A stretch of 64,000 nt of DNA from Strongyloides papillosus (Eukaryota > Nematoda > Chromadorea > Rhabditida > Strongyloididae): positions 1,178,001 to 1,242,000 of the forward strand of contig SRSI01000078.1 of NCBI GenBank assembly GCA_005656395.1, given 5' to 3'. Numbering within the stretch: the first letter of the stretch is position 1; each line of letters opens with the position of its first letter. Shown here piece after piece: positions 48,303 to 60,300 of the stretch. Below the pieces are notes generated by a model that saw only the letters and a list, made by a program, of their open reading frames with translations, made no database searches and was not told the DNA's origin. The translations under genes and the position numbers were made by a program.

Positions 48303-49366
48303 CAGGGTGTTTCAGTTCATACTGACACATTTTAAACTTTAATAACTTTTTTATTTTCATTTGAAATGTAAAAATTTTTTTTACATTTAAAACTAGACTA
48401 GTGGGAAAATTGTTCTGAACATTAATTTAGTCAAAAAAATTATTTCTTTATTCTAAAAATTTGTTCTTGGGAAAACGTCTTATTTTCAAAAAATTTTTTA
48501 GAAATTTTATATAAACTCATTTTAAGAAAACCTTAAATTTTTGCTAATAATGCTAGTATTACGTGCTAGAAATATCATTAGTTGATTTAATTAAGTATGA
48601 GACTCTTTTGCAACATTTTTATATCACCACTGGTTTTGTAGAAAATCATCCATATCTGCTCTCTAAAATCTTTAATTGTAAAGATTTTAACACTACAAAC
48701 AACTGAATTGATATAAACATTGAATAATAATTCATTTTTGTCAAAATTTAAGAATTAAATTGAAAAAATTAATGTTCTAAGAACATGTTGTACCCAAAAT
48801 CCCGCACATTGTTATAAAGCTAGTCGTAAACTCTCTTAGTTTAATGACGTGGAGGAACTTCTGTATGAAAGTTTCATCTTTTATGATAAAGAAATAGCTT
48901 TATAGTAATTTTGAAGGTTATTGAAAAAAGTTAACTTTATAAATTTATCTTGATTACTTAGATCTTCCGATTTAGTACCAACAAATTTTTTTTGGAACTA
49001 AGTCAATTCACTAACATTAGATAAATTACTAGCTAATGGTATTGGTGATAAGACAATGTCGCAAAAAGACTTCTAAAACCAGAAAAAGCAATAAATAATA
49101 AGATTAGTGATAAATAACGGCCATTTTTAAAATAATTAGTAACTTATCATCAAAAATATATACAAAATTAGTAAAAAATCCCAATAAAAATGACATTTTT
49201 CCAAGAACAAATTCACTAACTGAAAACAATATTTTTGTATATATTAAAGTTTAGAACAATTTTCCCACTTGTCTACTTTCAATTGCAGAAAGAATTTTTA
49301 ATTTTTATTAAGAAATAAAAAAGATATTAAAGTTTAAAATGTGTCAGTATGAACTGAAACACCCTG
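48303..49366. mobile_element. 1.06-kb long-TIR element with CAGGGTG ends
   Basis: The left end CAGGGTGTTTCAGTTCATAC and the reverse complement of the right end match over about 48 bp with one difference. Inverted similarity continues inward for roughly 200 bp (GTGGGAAAATTGTTCT, TTTGTTCTTGG). TA flanks both ends (48301-48302 and 49367-49368). The interior has no transposase. It is a non-autonomous Tc1/mariner-class element whose terminal heptamer is shared with the maT transposon at 54280 and the MITE at 2318. Confidence 0.88.
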
Positions 49367-49372
49367 TATTTA

Positions 49373-50646
49373 TTAGGTTGTTTCATAAGTTCCGTGATTT
49401 TTTTCAAACGCTTACTTTACCGCACTTTTTAATTTTTTCGTACGCATTATATATATCATTCGAAAGCTCTTTTTTTGCTCTACAAAACCCTAGTAATTTC
49501 GTTTTCATATCTTTTAATTTTGGTTTAATTTTATATCTTTAAAATGTAATTCTCAGTAGACAAAAAACAGCACTTTCGACAACTGCTGTTATTTGTTTTT
49601 AATCGTGGTCAAAGAGTGTCTGAAGACGTTCGGGAAATTTATTCTGTGTATGATGAAGATGCTATGGGTTGGATTACTGCAAAATATTGGTGCAGAATGT
49701 TTAAAAATGACAATTTCGATCTTCAAGACTCTCCACGAACAGATCGACTATGTATCTTTGACGAGGACCTTCTGATAGATTTTTTTAGGAAAGAAAAACC
49801 GTCAAACATTCGGAGAACTAGCCAAAAAATGAACAGTGTTGTTAGAGCAATCTCACGTCATCTTACATCAATGGGTTCTGAGCAAAAATTTCGAGTTTGA
49901 TTGTCTCATATTCTTACTGAAAAAAGCAAAAAAAAGAGGTTTTTTATTGCTTCTCAACATCTCGCTCGGCATCAAGCGACACGTAGCTACGAGAATCGAT
50001 TCCTGTATAGAATCGTCAGCAGGATGATAAATGATTTCTCTACGTCAACACGAGTCAAAGAAAGCAGCAGGTGTGAGCAAGAAATACGTCTAATTCTAGA
50101 GTGAAGCAAGTAATCTGTGTCTTTTGGGATTAAAAAAACGTAATTCACTAAGAAATAATTGAGAATAACCAAACAGTCGGCAATGACTTTAATATGGATC
50201 AATTTCATCGCGTAAATTAGACTATTTAACAAAAAAAGATCGGATCAATTATGCTAAGTTATCCTACTCTACGACAACGCTCGGACTCATACAGCAAAAA
50301 TTTTCAAAATCGCTCCCCAGGAGTTCAATTGGGAGGTTGTTTAGCAAACTCCGTATTCACCAGATCTTGCACCAACGGATAATCACCTATTTCGTTCGTT
50401 GCCAAACCATATGAGGGATATAACATTTGAAAACGAAGAGGCACTATGTATTTGGCTGAACGAATTCTTTGAGTCAAGACTCATAGATTTCTGGCATAAA
50501 GATATCCACAAATAAGTGGAAAGGTGAGAAAAGATTGTAAATAATGACGAAGAATATAAAATTAATTAATTTACTTTTGATTTTTTAAAAAAAAATGTTT
50601 TTAAAATAAATTTTTAAAAATCACGGAAATTTATGGAACAACCTAA
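49373..50646 (+). mobile_element. mariner (DD34D) transposon, decayed
   Basis: Terminal inverted repeats start TTAGGTTGTTTCATAAG and TTAGGTTGTTCCATAAA (reverse complement of the right end), about 28 bp with a few differences. TA flanks both (49371-49372 and 50647-50648). Total 1274 bp, the normal mariner size. It lies 6 bp right of the CAGGGTG element ending at 49366. Confidence 0.92.
49544..50540 (+). pseudogene. mariner transposase, inactivated
   Basis: This is a DD34D mariner transposase spread over three frames. The N-terminal HTH part (KKQHFRQLLLFVFNRGQRVS, then WCRMFKNDNFDLQDSPRTDR) is followed by a stop where the family has Trp in VWVPHEL. The middle retains VICVFWD with the expected Asp. 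The C-terminal catalytic part reads LLYDNARTHTAK and TPYSPDLAPTDNHLFRSL. The two Asp residues are 34 residues apart, which defines DD34D. The likely start codon is followed at once by TAA. Several stops and frameshifts make it non-functional. The YSPDLAP and NHLFRSL motifs place it in the mariner family proper. Confidence 0.92.
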
Positions 50647-52518
50647 TAAAATATGAACGATCATTTATATCATCTACAAAAATGTCTCTCTATTAAATAA
50701 AATTATGGATTGGTTAAAAATGTCAGTTGGTTCAGTTTTATGTAAGTAATACATTTTATCTAACTTTTGTATTTTCGTTAAGTCTTGATGACGTTAATCT
50801 ATCATTTAAAAAATAAACTATCACAAAGCCGTGATTGTAACAGTAGGCGAAAATTTCTTTAATAATACGAATTTTATTTTGATAAGATTTTAAAACTGTT
50901 ATAATGTGAATGATGAATTTTTATAGTATTACTATAAATATTAAATTATTATATGACTTTTATTTTATTGCATTATATAGCAATTTCTTTTTAAAAAATT
51001 TTGTTTATCAGCTGCATTTCCAGAATGCATCGTATTAGATTAACAAAGAACAAAAAAGAAGGATTTAAAGGATGTACAAAGATGAACAATACATTTTCTG
51101 TTATTACAAGAGTTAATGACAAGGTAAGCAATAATTCAATACATTATAGTTTACTTTTTAAAAGATTATTCAAACTCTTTTTCACTAACTAAATAGAAAA
51201 AGATATTTTAGAATTGATTACAAATATTTGTTCATTAAAAGATTTTATTTCAAATAGAATAGTTGAATCAATTAAAATAATGGACATAGAATTCGATATT
51301 GATGATTCTTTTTTAAGATTGGAAAGAATAGAAATTTTATATTTGAAAGAATCTATAATTAAATAAAAAACAGCTTAAATTATTGTACTAATAAATTAAG
51401 ATTGAGAATAGTTTATAAAGTTGATTTTACTTAAAACAAAGCTAAATACGATTTTACAAAAAGATTTAATAATGAGTTATCTATAAATTAAAAAAAACCT
51501 TTTTGACAGTAATACTTATAAAATAAATTGTAATAGATAAAAACTATTTCAAAGCTAAAATTTTTTAAGAAGTTTCAAAAGATATATGATACTCATTGTA
51601 AATTTTCGACGCTAGTAGTTTTGATTCCTTCAAAAAACAATATTTTTTAACAGCATTTATAAAAATTAAAAAATTCTAAAGTATTAGAAATACGAAAGTT
51701 TTGTTAATGTTTTGATATAGTTAACAAAATCATTTATGTTTTTAATTGAAATGTTATTTTTTTTATAGGTTTTGTGTTTAAAATATCCAACTTTTCTTCT
51801 GTACACTTCTTGACATACTATTTCGCATTTTTTCATATTAAAAATTGTCTTATAAATAATTTATTAGTATGTATTTTTTTATTTTTCCAGTATTTCATTG
51901 AAAAAAGCAACAACTTTACAAATAAATTTAAAAATAAAGAATATTTGTTATGAATTATATCAAAAATCAAAAGTTGATGAAATCTTAGTTGAAAGTAAAA
52001 AAAAATACATTAAATTTATAAATGTATAAAAAAATTTTTTTGGCAATGGTAATGATTTAGTAGATTCGGATAAACTTAGATCTAATACACATAGTTACAA
52101 AACAACAGAAGAATAATGATGATGATAAAGAGAAATGGAAAAAAAAAGTTATCACAATTTTCTGAATACTTTAGAAACGGAAGAAAATTGCAAGGTCTTA
52201 AAAATCTTTTATCAAAAAAATTTAAAAACAAATATGGTTTTTATAAGACAGAGACTAAAAAATAAGTACGAAAAAACATGATTATTTTATGACAAATTAG
52301 CTCAAAAAAATTTTAAAACAAATTGTTTTCAGAAGATAAATATTCAAATTTTCTGGAAGATATAAAACAGAAAAAAGATGCATTTAAATCATTATCATCA
52401 AAAGTAAAAGTAAAAAAATGTAGCAGAATCTTAAAATTTCTTGTTGGTAGTATAATTTATGGTGAATATAATGATTTCGAAAAAAGACTGTTGCAAGCAA
52501 TTATTTAAATTTTACGCA
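50647..52518. other. AT-rich stretch with coding scraps
   Basis: Plus-strand 51024-51120 (MHRIRLTKNKKEGFKGCTKM) and 52145-52508 (FSEYFRNGRKLQGLKNLLSK, then FSEDKYSNFLEDIKQKKDAF and CSRILKFLVGSIIYGEYND) look like remains of a lysine-rich coding region with stops. No family is evident. Otherwise featureless. Confidence 0.3.
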
Positions 52519-52520
52519 TA

Positions 52521-53517
52521 GGCATGGGATCTGATCTGGGTCGACCTTTGACTTATTTTAAAGAGTCGGTCCCAAATTTTAGGGTCGATGCAAAGTCACA
52601 AAATTTTAAAGGTCGGTTTTATACTTTTTACTAACTGCTTTGAAAAATTTATTTATTAGTGACAATATTAATTATCTCTACCGTATTAAAAATATTAGTT
52701 CTAAGGTTAATATTTACCATTTTTGAAGTTCAGTAAAAATATCAGCAACTCAATTGCATATTTTTCATAAGAAATTAAGATTAATAAAGTCAACTAGTAT
52801 CAAATCTGAAAATGTTTATTCAACACTTTTATATGGCTCGGGGTACACTCAGCTAAAATATTTTTACCGTTTGTTAAAGTGTAATTTTGTGTATATACAT
52901 ACAAATTTAATTTAATTTGAATTAGTGATACATGATAAATTAAATGTTAAAATTATGATTACTACTTCAAGTTTTAGAAAAAAAAGAGAGAAAATATCTT
53001 AAAAATGTATGATTTATAATGATTGTGATCAAAAATTACAATTAAGTATACAATCAACTTTAGAATGTTTTTTTCTTATAGAAAACTTCTTACTCAATAA
53101 AGAAGTCCACCAATTACTTTAATGTAAAATACCTTTTATTTAACTAAAAGATGTTCTCATTATTGTACTTTTAGTCATTTTTATTAAATTTGTTTACCGT
53201 AAAATTAAATACGGTTACACTTTACCAAACGGTAAAAATATTTTAGCTGAGTGTCTTATGAGCCTTTTATATATTTGAAATTGTCGACGAACTAATTAAA
53301 CTACTAAGAATTTGAACAATTTATTAGTTTAAAAAAATTTATATATTTTAATATTTTTTTACTAGAAAATTTTCTTTAATTATAGTAAAATTATGTTTTT
53401 AAAAAGAAGTATATGTTATTAGTTTACGAGCCGATCTGGGTCGACCTGGGTCAAATTTAAAAAACGATCCTTAACCGATCGACCACAGGTCGAAAAATTT
53501 ACCGATCCTCCCATGTC
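52521..53517. mobile_element. TIR element with GGTCGAC-rich ends (hAT-like?)
   Basis: Ends read GGCATGGGA on the left and TCCCATGTC on the right, with TA outside both. Within about 110 bp of each end lie repeated GGTCGACC/GGTCG motifs on both strands (GATCTGGGTCGACC occurs at both ends), suggesting subterminal transposase-binding sites. There is no coding capacity. A 408-bp MITE sits in the middle. The superfamily is unsettled: the subterminal motif clusters fit hAT or similar, but I see no 8-bp duplication. Confidence 0.6.
52846..53253. mobile_element. 408-bp MITE nested in TIR element
   Basis: 39-bp terminal inverted repeats (52846-52884 and 53215-53253) differ at one position; they begin CACTCAGCTAAAATATTTTT. 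The interior is AT-rich and non-coding. The left flank is TA, the right flank TC, so the target duplication is unclear. Its high arm identity makes it much younger than its surroundings. Confidence 0.88.
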
Positions 53518-54277
53518 TAATTTCAAAGATAACTGACAAACAAAACAATGTATAGAATGCAATAAAATTAAGAATGATAAGAAATGGAGATGAGAATCAA
53601 TATAAGTTTAAAAGTTTTATGCATTTTATAATAAAGATTGTGGTGTTTAAGATGGGCTTTATTTATAATTCGGGATATCTTGAAGTAACCGAATGCACTA
53701 AGACCAGATCTACTAAGTATGAGATTATGACTAAGATCCGTACTAATGTAAAAAGAAAGTAAGTATATTGTGCTATCTAATGTTTATATTCAAAGTTATT
53801 TTACCTTCTAGCGTAATTTTGGTACCATATGTAGATGTTGAAACAGCATCGTTTTTACTTATTTTTATTACTCTATCTAGTATGTCGTAAAATTATTTAC
53901 TATTGAAAATATAGTTGCTCTAGTATTGAGTAAAGAGTAATATTAAATTTGATGACAATAGAGTATATAAAATATAACAAAAGTAGTCTTTGTCATTTAT
54001 TGCCTATACGTGCTGACCAGAGGTTACTTAAGTAAGCTTTATTGTTTATTTGTATTGTAATCATTTTAGAGCTTTTTTATTGTTTGTTTATTATACAAAT
54101 GTTAATTAGTGCTTTTTTGTATATTATAAATATACCAATTTTTTAAATTTATTTGTTTAATTGATTCATTTTCACTGGCTATTTAAAAACAGTTTTAAAT
54201 ATTTAATATTTTTACTTAGTTTAAAACGGTTATATTATAGAGTGAAAAATGAAGAAGATATTAGTTTAATAACCATA
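53518..54277. other. AT-rich gene-free stretch
   Basis: Nothing supportable is visible. A plus-strand scrap at 53645-53730 (GFIYNSGYLEVTECTKTRST) is the only protein-like run. Confidence 0.3.
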
Positions 54278-54279
54278 TA

Positions 54280-55564
54280 CAGGGTGGCGAAAAATTACGT
54301 GCGTGCGACATTTGACATCGTTTTAAGCATTGTATAAAGCAGTTATGGGTACTGTTTTCGTTTTAAAACAATTTATTTTTTGCTAGTTAATGGTATGTAG
54401 AAAAAAAACATGATTATCAAGCTATGGTGAAGAGCTGCCCATGTCGAGAGGCGATTGCACGACTAGCAAAAAGCGGGATAAAGAACTCAGCTATTTCTTC
54501 GAAGCTTGGAGTTCCTCTAAGAACCGTCCAGAAGATTGTAAAGCAATGGAGAGAGGAAGGACACGTTTAAACCAAACCCGGAAGAGAACGAAAACGAACT
54601 GTCAACACCCGTCGAATGCGTGGGATCATCAAGAGAAGAATTGAACGAAAAGATGACCGGAGCTTGAACAAGATGGCTAAAGAGCTCAAAATTTCTCGGA
54701 AATCTGTTCAAATGATAGTAAAAAATGAGCTTAGACTTCGAAGTTATCGTCCGTTAAACGGACAAGTTCTTACCGAGCAAGCAAAGCAAAATCGAAAGGA
54801 GAAATGCAAGAAATTAAGAGATTTTTTCAAGGTGCGGCGAAAAGAGGATGTTCTTTGGTCTGACGAAAAAGTATTTACTGTTGAAGTGGCTAAAAATTCT
54901 CAGAATCACCGTCAACATCTTAGCCCAGCTCTCAAGAACACTCGTAAGCGAAAAATTGGTACAAGAAGTCAGTTTCCTAAAAGTTTAATGGTTTGGGGCG
55001 GTATCAGTGCTTCGGGCAAGACTCCGTTGCTTTTTATCGATAAAAACGTGAAAATTAATTCGAAGATCTATCAAGAAGAGATCCTCAAGAAAGCTGTGAT
55101 GCCATGGAAACGAAATCATCCCAATTTTATTTTTCAACAGGATTGGGCACCTGCTCATAGAGCCAAAACAACGATTCAGTTTCTCGAGACCAAAATCGGC
55201 TCTTTTTTGACTAAAGATTTGTGGCCTACGAACAGCCCGAATCTTAATCCATTAGACTTTTCTGTTTGGGGTTTTATGGAAGAACAATTAAGGAGTCGAA
55301 ACATAAAAAATTTAGTGACTTTGAGAAGAGAATTGACTAAAATTTGGAACAATTTAGACGTTAACTACCTTCGCCGCACCATCGATTCGATTAAGAAACG
55401 AATTAACGCCTGTATCAAAGAAGATGGCGATCACTTCGAAAAGTTTTTGTAATTATCGAATGTTTTGGTATATTGTTTTATAAAAATGAATTTATTTAGA
55501 TATTTGTGAGCAAAATAAAATGTTAAAGAGATTTTTATGGCGCACGTAATTTTTCGCCACCCTG
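54280..55564 (+). mobile_element. maT-type (DD37D) transposon, nearly intact
   Basis: 24-bp terminal inverted repeats (54280-54303 and 55541-55564) are identical: CAGGGTGGCGAAAAATTACG and four more bases. TA flanks both (54278-54279 and 55565-55566). At 1285 bp it has the standard size for a Tc1/mariner-superfamily element with one transposase gene on the plus strand. It is clearly less A+T-rich than the host DNA around it, suggesting recent arrival. Confidence 0.97.
54424..55452 (+). pseudogene. maT (DD37D) transposase with one premature stop
   Basis: One frame from ATG 54424 to TAA 55450-55452 gives about 342 residues, the normal length, with a single TAA at 54568-54570 (codon 49, within EEGHV-stop-TKPGRERKRT). 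N-terminal HTH: AIARLAKSGIKNSAISSKLG, then RTVQKIVKQW; second HTH: MAKELKISRKSVQMIV. Catalytic residues: Asp in LWSDEKVF, Asp in FQQDWAPAH and Asp in NSPNLNPLDFSVWG. The last two are 37 residues apart, so DD37D, the maT type. A downstream Met at 54616 would give a 278-residue product lacking the first HTH. It cuts and pastes DNA flanked by its TIRs at TA sites if the full protein is made. One nonsense change alone separates it from an intact gene; an assembly error is possible. Confidence 0.93.
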
Positions 55565-55566
55565 TA

Positions 55567-56329
55567 GTTATTTACCACAGCTACTGATATTTGTCGCACA
55601 GTTTATATGTTAAAACAATTAGAAAGTAAGATTTGCATAATCAAGTCAATATAACCAATACATAAATCAAACAATATTCAAATGTATTATAGAATGATAA
55701 ATTATAGCTTTCTGCTTATAATTATAATGGAGAAAATATCGAATCGTGTTATGAATATTTAGAAAAAAAATTTCTCATAGATAATTATTTTTCTCCATAA
55801 ATATTTATATAATTGCTGAGTTATAAAAATATTTTTTTTTAAATATCAATAAAAATTTTATTTTTTTACTTTATAATTTTTGCACGTCAAACAATACTTG
55901 CGGTAAAAAGTTTGGCGTAGAACTAATCTCCATCTTTTCAATTTCATAATTTTAATACTGTTATCACTAGATAACGAATAACTATTGAGCTAATTTAGAA
56001 AATTATGCATTTTTATAAATAATATCCGTTATTGTGAACACAGGTTATTGTGACATCTGAACTCGAATGTCTTAATGATCCATAAAAAGCAATTAAAAAA
56101 AATTTAAAGGATTTTAAATATTATGCGAGCTATTATCATGGAGAGTCTTTTTTTCTGATTTAATTTCTTCTTTGACATGTATTTTTCATCTTTTGAATCA
56201 CATTTGTATAATACATTGTGTTATCATGGGTATAATGGTTATTTTAGTAGACAAGGTAAGAACTACATATTTAGATCTTATTAAATTTTAAAGATAAAAT
56301 GATAACAATACAAAGTATGTAAAAATTAG
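55567..56329. other. AT-rich gene-free stretch
   Basis: I see no gene or repeat boundary in this interval. Confidence 0.35.
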
Positions 56330-57352
56330 AAATTAAAGAAGAAGACTAGAGAATTGGCCGTTTTCAAGCTATTTATAATTTTGAGATCGCGTGGGAGTTG
56401 CAGTTCATCCATCATTTCTTTATCTTGATTGATGTATACTCATAATTTGTTATATATGTGTATGGATATATATATATTTCACATATATGTATAGGTGTAA
56501 TAGATAATATATACATACATATAACTTTATTTCGTTTCGTATTTCCTATTTTGTTTCATAACGAATATGTAATTGTTAAAAATGCTTAATTATTCTATTT
56601 ATCATCCAGCGATTCAAGCATATGATATTGAAATAAATTATCTTTCTGTGGAAAAAAACATAGTATACAAAAAAGTCATATTGATAGTTGTTCATTATAA
56701 TATAGCTAGAAAAGTTTATATTAATAGCCATTTAATGAATATAAATTATACTTATACACGAAATCTATGTTAACCCTTTATTTGTTATGTTTTTGAAAAG
56801 AGAGAACTGATTAATTATAACGACACGAATACCGTAATATAGACTTCGACAATCTAACACTATAAACATTTCAAATCTGTTTTCCGAATTTTTTTTAAAA
56901 AGAACAAATATTTATAAATATAAACAAAATATGAAGTATTAAGAATAACTAACAAACGAACATGGAAAAAATATTGCAAAGAAAAAATAATTACTCCAAT
57001 TCTAATCTTTTATCTCTACTAGAAGTGTAAAGAACATTGCGTGGTAATTAGTGTTGGTTCTTGATGTCCTGGTTTCATTGATATTCACATATGATTTCGC
57101 ATCTCTTAAGAATTGAGCATCTTCGGCTACTCGGTAATTCGTTTAAAGATTTTTAAAGACTCCAAGAAAAAAAACATTTTTTTTATTCATTAGAAAGTTC
57201 ATCAAGCTCATTGAAATACCAGAATGTCAATAATTCTCGTTATTCAAATATACAGACCAACGCAGAAATCCACTGCACTGTAACTTTCTTGAACTTGCAG
57301 AAGAAAACTCTGACGGGTCTTAATACACTGCTTTAACTAAATAACCCGTCGT
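56330..57352 (-). pseudogene. Cluster of exon-like blocks, unknown gene
   Basis: Three co-oriented minus-strand blocks stand out by composition. Block 1 begins at 57352 right after TTTGTGATTTTCAG, a strong acceptor, and reads TTGYLVKAVY, a stop, then DPSEFSSASSRKLQCSGFLR and, after another stop, FFLESLKIFKRITE. Block 2 (57150-57010) is shifted one frame and reads YRVAEDAQFLRDAKSYVNI, then NETRTSRTNTNYHAMFF. Block 3 (56441-56340) reads YINQDKEMMDELQLPRDLKI, then NSLKTANSLVF. Blocks 1 and 2 abut with a frameshift at about 57145. I recognise no family. A decayed virus-, transposon- or host-derived gene are all possible. Confidence 0.4.
56450..56525. repeat. AT-rich microsatellite
   Basis: This is a mixed run of TA, TATG and ACAT units (TATATATATATTTCACATAT and similar), without further structure. 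Confidence 0.7.
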
Positions 57353-60300
57353 CTGAAAATCACAAAAATTTAAAAATTTCTTTATTAAATTTCTATTAAT
57401 AATAAAGAACAACAAAATATTTGTATAAAATTAGTGAATAATAAACACTTTACAAATTGCAAGAAAAATAGCTAACTCTTAATTAGATTATTCATGAACT
57501 ACCAATGCAAAATGAAAATTATTCGAATTAAATAATTAAACTACAAAGACACTTATAATTCATCTTTATCTTGTAACAAGCACGCTTTTTTTTTCTTTTT
57601 AAAATCACTGTTACTAATTGTTAACAATAATGGGATTAGCATTTCTTTAAGAACTTATTAGTTAAAATTTCATAATGATATCGTTATTATTTTACAATTT
57701 ATGATATGTAAATTATAATTAAAATATTTTATGTTATGATCTCAACAAGTTAAGTTTCATAATATGTGGACAATTATTCTAATGCCACATGTAACGTTTA
57801 TTATAATTTAAAATTTTAAAGCATGTGGTACAACGTTATTAAAATATTGAGGAAATAAAAGCATTAAAAATGTTTACATGTTAATTATGTTCAAATCTAT
57901 GATTTAAAAGCGCTGTCGTAAAGTATTTTCACAACAAATAATAATGCTTTTAGAAGTTAAATCAGATTTATCAAATGATAAGTATGTTCTGCAATTATTA
58001 GGATTTCTTGTTTAAAATATTTCTTAAAGGAATATAAAAAGATATTACTTCATGTCTTATTCCTGCATCATTAATTAAATCATGCATATCGTTGTTTTTT
58101 GATAAAATATTGATAACCTTAACGACGAATAAAACTAATCGTTATTGTTTAAAGTTAACTGTAATATCGTTAGCAATTTCTAATTATGTTAAATTTTGCA
58201 CAAACGATAGAATCTCAGAAATCAAAATCCTGTTCTTTATTTGCTTTAAGAAGTTGTTTTGATTAAAATCTATTTGGTTTTAACATTCTCAAAGATTTAG
58301 ACAAACTATACTTTCAAGTGATTTTAATGTTATTGAAATTTTGGCTACATATGGTCTAGATGATGTATCTTTAAATAAATTTGATTGCATTATATTAATT
58401 AAAAATATTAAGTGTTTATTTTTCGAATACCTAATGTACTTATATGTAGTAACCAATGCTCTAAGAAATCTAAAAGTTTGATTAAAACTAACATTAATAG
58501 AAAAACATAAAAAGTTTTATTATTTAAGGAACAATTTCTGCTGAAAAAAACAGAATAAACTACTTGAAAAAATTGTTAACGGAAAATATAACAGCAAGCT
58601 ATGATATTTGCAATGATAAAAAAAATGTTTTTTTTTATGAATGGAATTAATAACTTACGTAGTTATTCAATAGATAGTGTTGCTACAGTTAATTTACTTA
58701 AAAAAAGAAAGAGAAATAGATGGTTTAATTATGATGCTTGAATGTAAAATCTATTTTGATCAATTTTCATTATTAAAGTTTTTTAGAAATGAATTCTTAT
58801 GTATATAGCATTTTTCAGAAAACTGACTAGTTTTTCAAAATTAGCGAGCACTTTTTTATAATTAAAAAAACACTTCGATTACTCTTTCTATATAACAAAG
58901 ATTTAATTAAAATATAAATAATACATTTGTAAATCGTATAAACTAATAAATGAAAATTTTTATGTAATAAATTATATAGACTGATGTTATTATAAAATGA
59001 TTGTATTATAAACTTCTATCTTTTTTATTTTTTTCTTAATGAGTCAATTTTAAAGCATTTAAATTTTACATTGATTTTTGCTAATTCAATTTTTATTTGA
59101 ATTTTGATGTATTTATATCTTAATTAAACATTTCTTGTATGATTTTTAGCACTATATATTCTTATCACAATCTACTTTGTTATAAAAATAATAAATAGTA
59201 AAATTTTTTTTAAAATCTTCAACTTTTAGTTTAAAGAAAGTAGTTTGTATAATATCAACTAATTTTTTTCTTTTTTGTTACTAGAAGTATGTTTCCAACA
59301 TTACATTTCAGTTTAGAAAATATATTTTCTACTCGATTAAAAATATAATTTTGCATTACTCATAGTAAGCCATAGTTCATTTAATTTTTTTAACAAATAT
59401 CCTGATTAATTTCACAGCAAAATACTCATTGATATTATTTTGAATTAATTATTTAATTAGAGTGCAATTTATTTATTTTAAAAATAAATTGCTCAAGAAT
59501 TATTAGGATTAATCACAGAATTACTAGCATCATAGTCTTAAACATAAAAATGTGCCAAATCTCATTAGAGACATATATATCTTTAACAAAGTAATGTTGC
59601 TCATTAATATTAGCATAACCCTTTGTAAAAAAAGGTTTTCGATAACATTGATAATTTTTCGAACAAAAAATAGTAGTGTTTTTTTGAAAATTTTTTTCTT
59701 CATTCAAGATCTATGAATTTACAGCAATTAAAGCCCATCTAATTTTATTTTCATAGATAAAAACGTATTGCATAACACTATAAAGATCTACGTCTGTTTG
59801 TTGAAAATTCAGAAAATGAATATTAGAAATTGATTTGCTAAAAATACTTATTAGGTATCAGTCAAAGATTTTATAATTATGTGTTTATGGTAATTTTGTT
59901 TTATTTCATTCGAAACTGGCATTTTGAAAATATCTAAGTGTAGAAAGATTTGTACTTATAACAGTCTTTTAAATGTGATTATGGATGTCGAAAAATAAAT
60001 ACCGTTCACTACTTTGAGGAAATGAAACCGTTTTTTGTATGATAAGATTGAAGATTATCTTCGTTAAAATTTTTGTAGAAGACTGCAACTCGTTTTTGTT
60101 CTATAGTTTAATCCTAATAGTCCCGTTAATGCTTTTTTTAGAAACATCTCTAATTAAGAGATTCCGATTATTGGTTAAAACATCAATTGATATTTTTCAT
60201 CCTTTATTGGATAATGAAATATAACAATGCGACATGACCTATGTCAGTTACACTTCAATAAATAGGCTTTTTATAGAGTACTTGTACAATATTTTCTTTA

